Assembly: GCF_024171695.1 (NCBI RefSeq)
Contig: NZ_JAMTCF010000032.1
Location: 1 to 62,896 of the forward strand
From: Actinosynnema pretiosum
GTDB lineage: Bacteria > Actinomycetota > Actinomycetes > Mycobacteriales > Pseudonocardiaceae
Direction of reading: 5' to 3'
Length of the DNA stretch: 62,896 bases
Shown: one piece after another, positions 1-7,708 of the stretch
Layout of the letters: every line of letters begins with the position of its first letter
Numbering within the stretch: the first letter of the stretch is position 1
Program-made: the position numbers and the translations under genes
Notes under the pieces: model-generated
The model's database searches: none
Seen by the model: the letters and a program-made list of their open reading frames with translations, nothing else
What the model was told of the DNA's origin: nothing

Positions 1-163
1 GGGCCAGGTGCCTGGCCAGTGCGTGGGGGACGTCGAGGATGGCAGGATGGGGGATCACAGGGAGTCTTTCCTGGACGGGGTCTTCGCAAATCCAGTCCTA
101 CCGGAAGGCTCCCTGTGCCATGCCCGCGGGACCTGACCAGCACAGACCTCACTGAGATCACCT
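1..163 (-). mobile_element. IS5-type insertion sequence, left-window copy (partial)
   Basis: This is the first part of an insertion sequence running off the window's left edge. On the minus strand a GTG at 58 opens a transposase frame identical to the one at 62650 on the plus strand; here only about 19 codons are present. The 105 nt before that start are also identical to the right-hand copy. The element ends abruptly against a REP-like repeat at about 164. The true terminal inverted repeat cannot be fixed because only one end is visible. Confidence 0.85.
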
Positions 164-255
164 CACCTGTGCTCGGGCTTCGCCAGGCCAAACGGAGACG
201 AGGGACGCGGGTGGCTGTGCTGCGGGCTCGCTGCGCTCGCCCCGCAGCCCGCGAG
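164..255 (-). repeat. REP-like extragenic repeat, copy 1 (interrupted by IS)
   Basis: One of three copies of a repeat of about 93 nt in the window (others at 29608-29701 and 62452-62544). It has two conserved blocks: one containing CCAAACGGAGACGAGGGAC, and a GC hairpin block whose outer stem is GCTGCGGG/CCCGCAGC. A spacer of about 12 nt between them varies. This copy differs from the right-hand one at several positions, although the adjoining IS sequence is identical. Confidence 0.8.
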
Positions 256-259
256 TGCG

Positions 260-478
260 GTGAGGCTGCTGGTGCGGGTGCTGGGACGGGCGGTGGCGCG
301 CGGGGAGGCCGATCCGGCGGCGGTCACGCCTCGGGTGGCCGCCGTGGGGACCTGGGTGGTGATCGTGGAGCACGACCACCGGGGCCCGGTGTCGGTGGCC
401 GAGGTCTAGGCGATCGTGGACGAGGTGCTGCTCCCGCTGGCCGCGCCTAGGGCGGGCGGGGGCGGCGGGCGGGGCTAG
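260..478 (+). pseudogene. C-terminal remnant of a TetR-family regulator
   Basis: The reading frame from 260 encodes a tail typical of TetR ligand-binding domains, including ARGEADP and GPVSVAEV, then AIVDEVLLPLAAP after an in-frame TAG at 407-409 that sits where a sense codon is expected. The frame closes at TAG 476-478. The N-terminal HTH half is missing: upstream DNA is REP-like repeat and IS. It is therefore a dead gene broken by repeat/IS insertion and also by a nonsense change. Its end abuts the convergent ROK gene at a shared CTAG. Confidence 0.75.
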
Positions 479-1647
479 CGGGTGGGGACGCCGCCGTTCG
501 CCAGGAAGTCGGCCACCGGCAGGGTCGCGGCGCCCAGGGCCACAGACTCGGCACCCAGTTCGCCCAGGACGACCTCCACCTGCTCGAACGAGCGGCGCAG
601 GGCGTGGTGGGCGGCCTCCTTCCTGATCTCGGGCAGGTGGCGCTCGCCCAGCAGGAGGCCCGCCCAGCCGCCCACGACGACCCTGGTCGGGTTCATCAGG
701 TTGATCAGGTTGCCGATGCCCAGGCCCGCGTAGCGGACGGCCTCGGCGAGGATCCGCTCCGACTCCGGGGTTCGGGCGGCCAGGAGGGAGCGGAAGGCGC
801 GTTCCTGGTCGTCGTCCGCGTCCGGGGTCAGGGTTCGGTAGCGCTCTACCAGGGCGCCCGCGCCCAGGTAGGCCTCCAGGCAGCCGTCGGCGCCGCAGCG
901 GCAGCGGGCGCCGTCCAGGGCGACGGTGGTGTGGCCCCACTCGCCCGCGCCGCCGAACGCGCCCCGGTACGGGGTCCCGTTGACCACGACGCTCGCCCCC
1001 ACGCCGGAGCCGATCAGGGCGACCACGACGGTGGGCGCGCCTCGGCCCGCGCCGAACCAGGCCTCGGCCTGGCCCAGGGTGTTGGCGCCGTTGTCCAGGT
1101 GCAGGGGGGCGTCCAGGCCCGCCCTGAGCAGGCGCTCCAGGGGGGCGCCGTGCCAGCCGATGGTCTGGGCGTGCACCGTCCCGCCGTCGACGGAGCCGGG
1201 GACGCCGATGCCCACGCCGAGGACGGGGGCGTGGGCGCGCGCGTCGTCCAGGACGCGGCGGACGCCGCGCAGGACGCAGGTGGCGGCGGCCTCGGGGGTC
1301 AGGGGGCGGGGTGCGGGGAGCTCGATGCCCGCCAGGCGTTCGAGGGTGAGGTCGAAGGCCTCCACCAGGACGTGCGTCTCGCCCACGTCCACGCCGACCA
1401 CGACGCCGCGCGCGGGGTTGACGCGCAGGAGGACGCGGGGGCGACCGCCGTCCGACTCGACCTGGCCCGCCTCGACGACGGTGCCCTCGGCGATCAGCTC
1501 GCCCACGACGGTGCTGACGGAGGCCTGGCTCAGGCCGGTGAGGGTGGCGATCTCCTGCCTGCTGCGCGGGCGGTCGAAGTACAGGGTGCGCAGGACCCGC
1601 GCCCGGTTGCCCGCGCGCAGGTCGCGCACGGTCAACTTGCGTTGCAC
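475..1647 (-). CDS. ROK-family transcriptional regulator
   Basis: A 390-residue protein with an N-terminal winged helix (about residues 5-70, RQEIATLTGLSQASVS) and a C-terminal ROK sugar-kinase-like domain. The ROK zinc signature is present (CRCGADGCLEAY), as are actin-like phosphate loops (GVDVGETH). The position of the catalytic Asp in ROK kinases (N-D-x-N) reads N-G-A-N, so kinase activity is unlikely and this should be a sugar-responsive repressor of the NagC/XylR type. GTG start at 1647 with AAAGGGG upstream. No sugar transport genes are adjacent, so its target is not evident here. Confidence 0.9.
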   Translation of the reverse strand: MQRKLTVRDLRAGNRARVLRTLYFDRPRSRQEIATLTGLSQASVSTVVGELIAEGTVVEAGQVESDGGRPRVLLRVNPARGVVVGVDVGETHVLVEAFDLTLERLAGIELPAPRPLTPEAAATCVLRGVRRVLDDARAHAPVLGVGIGVPGSVDGGTVHAQTIGWHGAPLERLLRAGLDAPLHLDNGANTLGQAEAWFGAGRGAPTVVVALIGSGVGASVVVNGTPYRGAFGGAGEWGHTTVALDGARCRCGADGCLEAYLGAGALVERYRTLTPDADDDQERAFRSLLAARTPESERILAEAVRYAGLGIGNLINLMNPTRVVVGGWAGLLLGERHLPEIRKEAAHHALRRSFEQVEVVLGELGAESVALGAATLPVADFLANGGVPTR

Positions 1648-1759
1648 GGCTGGCCCCTTTCGGCAGTGGGCAGAACGGTACCGGCAAACGCGGGGTGATC
1701 ACGCCATCGGAGGTCGTGGTCCAGACCTATCGCGAGGTGGGGCGGGGCGGCCCGGAAAA

Positions 1760-1801
1760 GCCGGAGCCGCCCCGTCCCACCTGGGACGGGGCGGCTCCGG
1801 C
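1760..1801 (-). terminator. Intrinsic terminator of the M16-nudC operon
   Basis: Perfect 19-bp stem (GCCGGAGCCGCCCCGTCCC and its complement) with a 4-nt loop. Read on the minus strand it is followed by TTTT, about 40 nt after the nudC stop codon. Confidence 0.9.
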
Positions 1802-1842
1802 AGTCCGGGCGCGGCGCGGGGCGGCTGGTGCTGGGAGCGCTC

Positions 1843-2802
1843 TCAGCTCCCGGCGGCCACCCAGGACTGGATCATCCGGTAGGCGATCGACGCGCCGGGG
1901 GCCAGCAGGAGCTCCGGGTCGCTGTTCGGCTCGGCCAGCGCCTTCGCCACGACCGAGCGCTCGACCCACTTCGCCTCGGCGATCTCGCCGTCGGCGGGCG
2001 CCAGCGGCGTGGTCGGGTCGGCCACGGCGTGGAAGGCCACCATCAGCGACCTCGGGAACGGCCACGGCTGGCTGCCCAGGTAGCGGATGTCGGACACCTC
2101 CACCCCGACCTCCTCCAGCACCTCGCGGGCCACGCACGACTCCAGCGACTCGCCCGCTTCGACGAAGCCCGCGAGCACCGAGTACCGCCCCTCGGGCCAG
2201 CCCTCGCCCCTGGCCAGCAGGACGCGGTCCGCGCCGTCGTGCACCAGGCAGATCACCGCCGCGTCGGTGCGCGGGTACTCCTCGCGACCGCACGCCGAGC
2301 ACTCGCGCGCCCAGCCCGCCTTCGCCGACTCGGTGGTGCCGCCGCACACCGCGCAGAACCGCGCGGAGCGGTGCCAGTGGAACAGCGCCACCGCCGAGGT
2401 GAACAGGCCGGCGCCGGTGTCGTCGAGCAGGGCGCCCACGGCGCGCAGGTCGAGCCACTCCGGCTCCTCGCCCAGCTCGGCCGGGAACCACGACCGGCCG
2501 CGCGTGGCGGGCGCCGAGACGTCGGTCTCGTCGTCGGCCAGCGGCACCGCCCAGTGCGCGACGCCGTCCTCCTCGCCGAGGAAGACCGCGTCGTCCGGCG
2601 GGGTGTCGCCGAACTCCGGCGCGGGCCGCCGCACCAGCAGCTTCCCGCGCCCGCCGACCTTCGCCCGCCCCTTGCGGTCGATCACGAGCACCTTCGCCTG
2701 CGGCCACCCGGCGCGCAGCCGCTCGGCGTCGCCGCGCAGCGGCTCCGACCGGTCGACCGTGAACCGGGACAGCGAGGGCAGCTCGACCAGCTCGAACGTC
2801 AC
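1843..2802 (-). CDS. nudC: NADH pyrophosphatase (Nudix hydrolase NudC)
   Basis: A 319-residue NudC hydrolyses NAD(H) to NMN(H) and AMP and, in studied homologues, removes NAD caps from RNA. The central zinc ribbon (CAVCGG ... CSACGR) is followed by a complete Nudix box (GFVEAGESLESCVAREVLEE) and the NudC-specific SQPWPFP motif, so all expected elements are intact. The GTG start at 2802 overlaps the stop of the upstream M16 gene by 4 nt (GTGA), implying translational coupling; a longer in-frame extension into the peptidase gene is not needed. In mycobacteria nudC lies beside the K+ channel gene and adnAB; here that block is over 10 kb away. Confidence 0.95.
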   Translation of the reverse strand: MTFELVELPSLSRFTVDRSEPLRGDAERLRAGWPQAKVLVIDRKGRAKVGGRGKLLVRRPAPEFGDTPPDDAVFLGEEDGVAHWAVPLADDETDVSAPATRGRSWFPAELGEEPEWLDLRAVGALLDDTGAGLFTSAVALFHWHRSARFCAVCGGTTESAKAGWARECSACGREEYPRTDAAVICLVHDGADRVLLARGEGWPEGRYSVLAGFVEAGESLESCVAREVLEEVGVEVSDIRYLGSQPWPFPRSLMVAFHAVADPTTPLAPADGEIAEAKWVERSVVAKALAEPNSDPELLLAPGASIAYRMIQSWVAAGS

Positions 2803-4187
2803 GGGAGGACGACCCCGCCCAGCGCGCGCAGCTTGGGGGCGAGCAGCTCGGCGTCGCCGACGACGACGCCGGTGAACGCGCTCGGGCTGTAGAAGTCCAG
2901 CGCCGCCTGCGCGACCTGCTCGGTGGTGACGGCCGCCAACCGCTCCGGGTGGCCCGCGAACCACTCGATGTCCAGGTCCATGCCCGCGAGGTTCACCAGG
3001 AACGACGCGAGGCCGCCCTGCGAGGACGTGGCGGTGAGCAGCGACCCGACGGCGTACCGGCGGGCCGTGTCGACCTCCTCGTCGGTCGGCGGCACCATGC
3101 CGAGCTTGGCCAGCTCGTAGCGGGTCTCCATCAGCGCGGCGGCGGTGACCTCGCTGGCGGTGTCCGCGTCGACCAGCAGCGTCGCGCCGCCGGGGGTGAA
3201 CTCGGGGTGCGAGCGGGCGCTGTAGGTGTAGCCCTTGTCCTCGCGGATGTTCTCCACCAGCCGGGAGGAGAAGAAGCCGCCGAAGACCAGGTTGGCCAGC
3301 TGGAGCGCCGGGTAGCGCTCGTCGGTGCGGGTGACGCCGCGCCCGGCGAGCCGGATCTGCGACTGCACGGCGCCCGGCCGGTGCACGAACTTCACGTCGC
3401 CGCCCACGACCTCGGGCAGCGGGCGCAGCCGCACGGCCTCGCCCTCGCCGGTCCAGCCGGACAGGGCCTGCGCCACGGCGGCCACGGTGGCGTCCGGGTC
3501 CAGGTCGCCGACCAGCACGAGCGCCGAGCCGCGCGGCAGGACGGCGCGGGCGTGCAGCTCGCGGACCTGCTCGGGGGTGACCGCCTCGACCTCGGCGACC
3601 TCGGGCATCTCCTTGGCGAACGGGTGGTCGCCGTACAGGTGCTGCTGGAGCGCCTCGCGGGCGATCACGTTCGGCTGGGAGCGGGCCAGCCGGATGCGCT
3701 CGACCAGGCGGGCGCGCTCGCGGGCCACTTCCTCCTCGGGGTGGGTGGCGCCGGTGAGCACGTCGGCCAGCACGTCCAGGAGGGTGTCCAGGCCGGAGAC
3801 CAGGGCGTTGCCGCTGATCGCGAGCCGCTCCGGGTCCACGACGGCGTCCAGCTCGCCGCCGACCAGGGCCAGCTCGGTGTCCACGTCGAGCCTGCCGCGC
3901 CGGGCGGTGCCGGTGAGCAGCGTGTTCGCCAGCACCTCGGCGACGGCGCAGTGGGTGGAGCCGACCGAGCTGTCGGCCGGGTCGGCGAACGGCACGCGCA
4001 GGCGCAGCTCGACCACGGGCACCGAGGCGCGGCGCACGGCGATCACGCGCAGGCCGCTGGGCAGCGTGGTGTCGGCGCTGGCGAGGTCGGCGGCGGCCCG
4101 GTGCTCGCCCAGCTCCGGCAGCGGCCTTGGACCGCGCTCGGTGCGGCCGATCTCCTCGGCGCTGCGGTGGGACGTCGGGGCGCTCAC
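2799..4187 (-). CDS. M16 peptidase-fold protein, non-catalytic partner
   Basis: A 462-residue protein with the M16 (insulinase/processing peptidase) fold but without the HxxEH zinc motif: the matching stretch reads HCAVAEVLAN. The C-terminal half keeps the Arg/Tyr signature region (FFSSRLVENIREDKGYTYS), typical of the substrate-contact subunit of M16B heterodimers. It overlaps the upstream catalytic subunit gene by 4 nt (ATGA) and the downstream nudC by 4 nt, so the two M16 chains are probably made in equal amounts and form a heterodimer. The natural substrate is unknown. Confidence 0.9.
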   Translation of the reverse strand: MSAPTSHRSAEEIGRTERGPRPLPELGEHRAAADLASADTTLPSGLRVIAVRRASVPVVELRLRVPFADPADSSVGSTHCAVAEVLANTLLTGTARRGRLDVDTELALVGGELDAVVDPERLAISGNALVSGLDTLLDVLADVLTGATHPEEEVARERARLVERIRLARSQPNVIAREALQQHLYGDHPFAKEMPEVAEVEAVTPEQVRELHARAVLPRGSALVLVGDLDPDATVAAVAQALSGWTGEGEAVRLRPLPEVVGGDVKFVHRPGAVQSQIRLAGRGVTRTDERYPALQLANLVFGGFFSSRLVENIREDKGYTYSARSHPEFTPGGATLLVDADTASEVTAAALMETRYELAKLGMVPPTDEEVDTARRYAVGSLLTATSSQGGLASFLVNLAGMDLDIEWFAGHPERLAAVTTEQVAQAALDFYSPSAFTGVVVGDAELLAPKLRALGGVVLP

Positions 4188-5470
4188 TCGGAACCTCCAG
4201 CGGCGGGCTTGACGGTCAGGACGGCGCGCGAGTCGGCTCGCAGCGCCTTGGCGGCGGCGGCGACCTGGTCCGCGGTGACCGCGGCCAGCTTGCCCGGCAG
4301 TTCGTACAGCAGCTCGGCGCGCCCGAACAGCAGCTCGGAGGCGCCGAGGCCGAGGGTGCGGCTGGTGAGCCGGTCGTGCTCGCGGTGCATCCCGGCGACC
4401 CAGCGGGCGGTCACCTTGGCCAGCTCCTCCTCGGAGGGGCCCTCCTCGGCGAGCCTGGCCAGCTCCTCGTCCACCGCGGCGACGACCTTGTCGACGCCGT
4501 GCTCGGCCGGGTGGATGGCGGTGACCGTGAAGACGTCGGGGTCGCGGGCCTCCAGGGGCCCGAACAGGCCGCAGCCCGCGCCGACGTCCACGACCAGCGC
4601 GTCCTTGTGCACCAGGCGCTGCTGGAGGCGCGAGCCGTCGCCGTCGGTCAGCACGCCCGCGAGCACCGGGTAGACCAGGTACGCGTCCAGGTCGTGCACC
4701 GGGTCGGGGATGCGGTAGCCCAGCGCGACGGCGGGCATGGGGGCGTGCGCGTCGACGTGCTCGGAGCGCAGCTCGCCCTTCGGGGCGGGCTCGGCGAACG
4801 AGGGCCGCTCCGGGACCGGGCGGGCCGGGACGTCGCCGAAGTGCTTCTCCACCAACGACTTCGTCTCGTCGACGGTGATGTCACCGGCGACGGTGAGCAC
4901 CGCGTTGCCCGGCGCGTAGTAGGTGTCGAAGAACGCGGCGCAGTCGTCGACGGTGGCGTTCTCCAGGTCGGTGAAGTCGCCGTACCCGTTGTGGGCGTTG
5001 GGGAAGGTCTGGAACAGCAGCGCGGGCAGCAGGATCCAGGGGAAGCCGCCGTACGGCCGGTTGAGCACGTTGAGGCGGATCTCCTCCTTCACCACGTCGA
5101 TCTGGTTGCGCAGGTTCTCCTCGGTGAGCTTGGGCGCGCGCATCCGGTCGGCTTCCAGGAACAGCGCGCGCTCCAGGGCCGCCGAGGGCAGGACCTGGTA
5201 GTAGTCCGTGTAGTCCGGGTGGGTCGACCCGTTGAAGGTGCCGCCGGAGGACTGGACGTGGCGGAAGTGCGCCAGCTTCTCCAGGCTCTCGCTGCCCTGG
5301 AACATCAGGTGCTCGAAGAGGTGCGCGAACCCGGTGCGCCCCTCCGGCTCCGACCGGAAGCCGACGTCGTAGTGGACGCTCACCCCGATGACCGGGGCGC
5401 TGGGATCGGGGGCGAGCACCACCCGGAGTCCGTTGGGGAGGGTGAACCTGTGCAGTTCGGGTAGCGCCAT
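4184..5470 (-). CDS. M16 family zinc metallopeptidase, catalytic subunit
   Basis: A 428-residue peptidase with the inverted zinc motif HLFEH at about residues 50-54 and the downstream acidic ligand region (VVKEEIRLNV), as required for an active M16 enzyme. It heads the three-gene operon with the inactive M16 chain and nudC. The 224 bp upstream lacks a gene and contains a purine-rich tract (5528-5583). No signal peptide is visible, so action in the cytoplasm is likely. The architecture resembles bacterial heterodimeric M16B peptidases. Confidence 0.93.
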   Translation of the reverse strand: MALPELHRFTLPNGLRVVLAPDPSAPVIGVSVHYDVGFRSEPEGRTGFAHLFEHLMFQGSESLEKLAHFRHVQSSGGTFNGSTHPDYTDYYQVLPSAALERALFLEADRMRAPKLTEENLRNQIDVVKEEIRLNVLNRPYGGFPWILLPALLFQTFPNAHNGYGDFTDLENATVDDCAAFFDTYYAPGNAVLTVAGDITVDETKSLVEKHFGDVPARPVPERPSFAEPAPKGELRSEHVDAHAPMPAVALGYRIPDPVHDLDAYLVYPVLAGVLTDGDGSRLQQRLVHKDALVVDVGAGCGLFGPLEARDPDVFTVTAIHPAEHGVDKVVAAVDEELARLAEEGPSEEELAKVTARWVAGMHREHDRLTSRTLGLGASELLFGRAELLYELPGKLAAVTADQVAAAAKALRADSRAVLTVKPAAGGSE

Positions 5471-5527
5471 GGCTCGCAGCCTACGGGTTCGGGCGCGCCC
5501 CGGTCGGGAGCGCGCCGCGTTTCCGCC

Positions 5528-5690
5528 GAGGGAGGAAGGAGGGTAGGTGAGGAGGGAGGGAGGAGGGAGGAAGCGGGGCGGGTGACGGCGCTGTCACCGC
5601 TCCCCGCAACCCTGCGGTCGGGGGGTCGGCGCGGGGTCGGGGGGTCGGCGCGGGTCGGGCGGCGGCGCGGGGCGGCGGTCAGGCGGGTCG
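5528..5690. other. G-rich polypurine tract and GGGGGTCGG repeats upstream of the M16 operon
   Basis: About 50 nt are almost pure purine on the plus strand (runs of GGAGGGAGGGAGG), followed by short repeats of GGGGTCGGCGCGGGTC. Four or more G-runs with short loops could form a quadruplex. There is no gene in 5471-5694, and no intrinsic terminator with a U-tract for the upstream hydrolase. Confidence 0.6.
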
Positions 5691-5694
5691 GCGG

Positions 5695-6570
5695 TCAGGC
5701 CGGGACGCGCTCGGCGAGGAAGCGCAGGACCAGGGGCGCGACCTCGTCCGCCGCGGTCTCCAGCAGGAAGTGGCCGCCGTCGAGCAGGTGGACCTCGGCG
5801 TCCGGCAGGTCGGCGGTGAACGCGCGGGCGCCCGCCGGGCCGAAGATCTCGTCGTGGCGCCCCCACACCGCCAGCAGCGGGACCTGCGTCTCGCGGAACA
5901 CCTCGTGCAGCCGGGGGTACAGGGCGACGTTGGTGGTGTAGTCGCCGAACAGGGCCAGCTGCGCCAGGTCGTTGCCGGGGCGGGAGACGAGGGCGTGGTC
6001 GCGCTGCCAGGTGGCCGGGTCGACCAGGGTCTCGTCGGGCGCGCCGGTGAGGTACTGCCAGCGGATGGCCTCCTCGGTGAGCGCGGCCCGCACGCCCGCC
6101 TCGGCCTCCGGGGTGCGCTCGCGCCAGTAGGCGGCGACCGGGCCCCAGAACTCCGGGACCAGGCCCTCCTCGTAGGCGTTGCCGTTCTGGGTGACGACGG
6201 CGGTGATCGCGCTCGGGTCGCGCAGCAGCAGCCGCCAGCCGATCGGCGCGCCGTAGTCCTGCACGGCGATGGCGTACCGGGTGAGGCCCAGTTCGGCGAG
6301 CAGGGCGGCGGTGAGGTCGGCGAGGGCGTCGAAGGTGTAGTCGAACTCGGTGACCGGCGGGGCGTCGGACAGGCCGAAGCCGAGGTGGTCGGGGGCGATC
6401 ACGTGGTGGTGGGCGGCGAGCCTCGGGATCAGGTCGCGGTACATGGACGAGCTGGTCGGGAAGCCGTGCAGGAGCACGATCGCGGGCTTGGCCGGGTCGC
6501 CCGCCTCCCGGTAGAAGAGCCGCTTCCCGTCGACGGTGGCGTAGCGGTGGTGGACTCGGGTGTCGGTCAT
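5695..6570 (-). CDS. Alpha/beta hydrolase, haloalkane dehalogenase/epoxide hydrolase-like
   Basis: A 291-residue single-domain alpha/beta hydrolase. The oxyanion-hole motif HGFP is followed by a nucleophile elbow VQDYGAPIG in which the nucleophile is Asp, as in haloalkane dehalogenases and epoxide hydrolases rather than Ser esterases; the C-terminal GGHF supplies the His. Start ATG 6570 is preceded by GGAGGTTAGAA, so the ribosome binding site coincides with a half-site of the operator at 6572-6604. It diverges from a CGNR regulator, which probably controls it. The true substrate cannot be told from sequence. Confidence 0.88.
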   Translation of the reverse strand: MTDTRVHHRYATVDGKRLFYREAGDPAKPAIVLLHGFPTSSSMYRDLIPRLAAHHHVIAPDHLGFGLSDAPPVTEFDYTFDALADLTAALLAELGLTRYAIAVQDYGAPIGWRLLLRDPSAITAVVTQNGNAYEEGLVPEFWGPVAAYWRERTPEAEAGVRAALTEEAIRWQYLTGAPDETLVDPATWQRDHALVSRPGNDLAQLALFGDYTTNVALYPRLHEVFRETQVPLLAVWGRHDEIFGPAGARAFTADLPDAEVHLLDGGHFLLETAADEVAPLVLRFLAERVPA

Positions 6571-6571
6571 T

Positions 6572-6604
6572 TCTAACCTCCTAAAGTTGTTTTAGATGGT
6601 TAGA
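6572..6604. promoter_or_regulatory. Palindromic operator between hydrolase and CGNR regulator
   Basis: Dyad symmetry TCTAACC-N2-CTAAA-N5-TTTAG-N2-GGTTAGA centred at 6588. A further half-site GGTTAGA occurs at 6645-6651, overlapping the ribosome binding site of the CGNR gene; the outer half-site on the other side overlaps that of the hydrolase gene. The AT-rich character stands out sharply from its surroundings. The likely ligand is the CGNR protein encoded next to it (inference). Confidence 0.8.
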
Positions 6605-6652
6605 GCTAAGCGCGGGTATTCTCACCTGTCAAGAGGGTTTCGGAGGTTAGAC

Positions 6653-7198
6653 ATGCGGGTGGACGGCGAGGCGCTGCTGTTGTCGCTGCTCAACAGCACG
6701 CCGGTGGTGGCGGGGCGGCCGACCGACGAGCTGGGGGACGACGGGCGCGCGGGGCCGTGGTTCGCGGCCAACGGGGTGCCGGACGGGGACGCGGACCGGC
6801 GGGAGGTGCGGCGGGCGCGCGACCTGCTCCAGGCCGTGGTGCGGGGCGCCGAGCCGCCGAGCGCGCTGGGGCCGGTGCTGGCCGGGGTGGTGTCGCGGGC
6901 GTCGGTGGACGACTCCGGGGTGACCTGGGAGGTCGACGCGGACGGGGCGCGCGGCGCGGTCGTGGCGGCGGTGCTGGCCTGGGACGCGGTGCGCCGGGGG
7001 CGGCCGGGGCGGCTGCGGGCGTGCGCGAACGACGAGTGCGCGCGGTTCCTGCTGGACCGGAGCAAGTCCAACAACGCCCGGTGGTGCTCGATGGCGGCGT
7101 GCGGGAACAAGCTCAAGGCCCGGCGGCACTACCGGCGGGTGCGCGAGGGCGCGGGCGAGGGGAGCACGGGCGACGGGAGCGCGGGCGCGGCCGGGTGA
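6653..7198 (+). CDS. CGNR zinc-finger (ABATE-type) transcriptional regulator
   Basis: A 181-residue protein with an N-terminal ABATE-like region and a C-terminal CGNR zinc finger: C-x4-C, then WCSMAACGNKLKARRHYRR with the CGN-K hallmark. Such proteins usually repress or activate an adjacent catabolic gene. ATG 6653 is preceded by GGAGGT with proper spacing; the upstream half-site GGTTAGA overlaps that site, which suggests autoregulation. A small Gly/Ser-rich tail follows the finger. Confidence 0.9.
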   Translation: MRVDGEALLLSLLNSTPVVAGRPTDELGDDGRAGPWFAANGVPDGDADRREVRRARDLLQAVVRGAEPPSALGPVLAGVVSRASVDDSGVTWEVDADGARGAVVAAVLAWDAVRRGRPGRLRACANDECARFLLDRSKSNNARWCSMAACGNKLKARRHYRRVREGAGEGSTGDGSAGAAG

Positions 7199-7361
7199 CC
7201 ATGACGGAATGAACCCGGCGGAACCGGACACAGCGGGTGCGCCGGACTTCCCCGTTCCGGTGGATCTCCCGGAGCGGGGTGTGTCGGTGCTGCGGGTTGG
7301 GCGCGGGGCTGGTGGGCTGCGGGGCGCGGCACGACCGAGACCGCGGAACAGGAGCAGGACC

Positions 7362-7640
7362 GTGAACAAGGCCGAACTGGTCAGTGCGATCGCCGAGACC
7401 GCAGAGGTGGAGAAGTCGGTGGCCACCCGCGCGCTCGACGCGGCGATCGAGACGATCACCAAGGCGCTGGTGGACGGCGACGCCGTGAACCTGCCGGGCT
7501 TCGGCAACTTCACCGTCAAGGACCGCGCCGCGCGGACCGGCCGGAACCCGCAGACCGGCGAGTCCATCGAGATCGCGGCCAGCAAGGCGGTGGGCTTCAG
7601 CGCGGGCAAGGGCCTCAAGGACGCGGTGAACGGGAAGTAG
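7362..7640 (+). CDS. HU-family DNA-binding protein
   Basis: A 92-residue HU/IHF-fold nucleoid protein without the long Lys/Ala-rich tail of mycobacterial HupB. The arm motif is recognisable (GFGNFTVKDRAARTGRNPQT, then GESIEI). It starts at GTG 7362 after an AGGAGCAGG ribosome site; upstream extension of the frame (7209-7361) looks non-coding. It binds and bends DNA as a dimer. It is followed by a strong bidirectional hairpin. A second, tailed HU gene is likely elsewhere in the genome (inference). Confidence 0.93.
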   Translation: MNKAELVSAIAETAEVEKSVATRALDAAIETITKALVDGDAVNLPGFGNFTVKDRAARTGRNPQTGESIEIAASKAVGFSAGKGLKDAVNGK

Positions 7641-7650
7641 CGCTCCGGGC

Positions 7651-7685
7651 GGGCGGCCCGCCGGGACGACCGGCGGGCCCCGCCC
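7651..7685. terminator. Hairpin between convergent HU and DUF2207 genes
   Basis: CCCGCCGG/CCGGCGGG stem with a 5-nt loop, extended by GGGCGG/CCGCCC with a small bulge. No U-tract on either strand; a bidirectional terminator is likely from its position. Confidence 0.7.
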
Positions 7686-7708
7686 GCGAGGCGGGGCGGG
7701 GCGGCCGA

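Noticed and set aside
158..1702. Long overlapping frames on either strand of the ROK gene
   Set aside because: Alternate-frame shadows caused by GC-rich codons; only the ROK frame has recognisable motifs.
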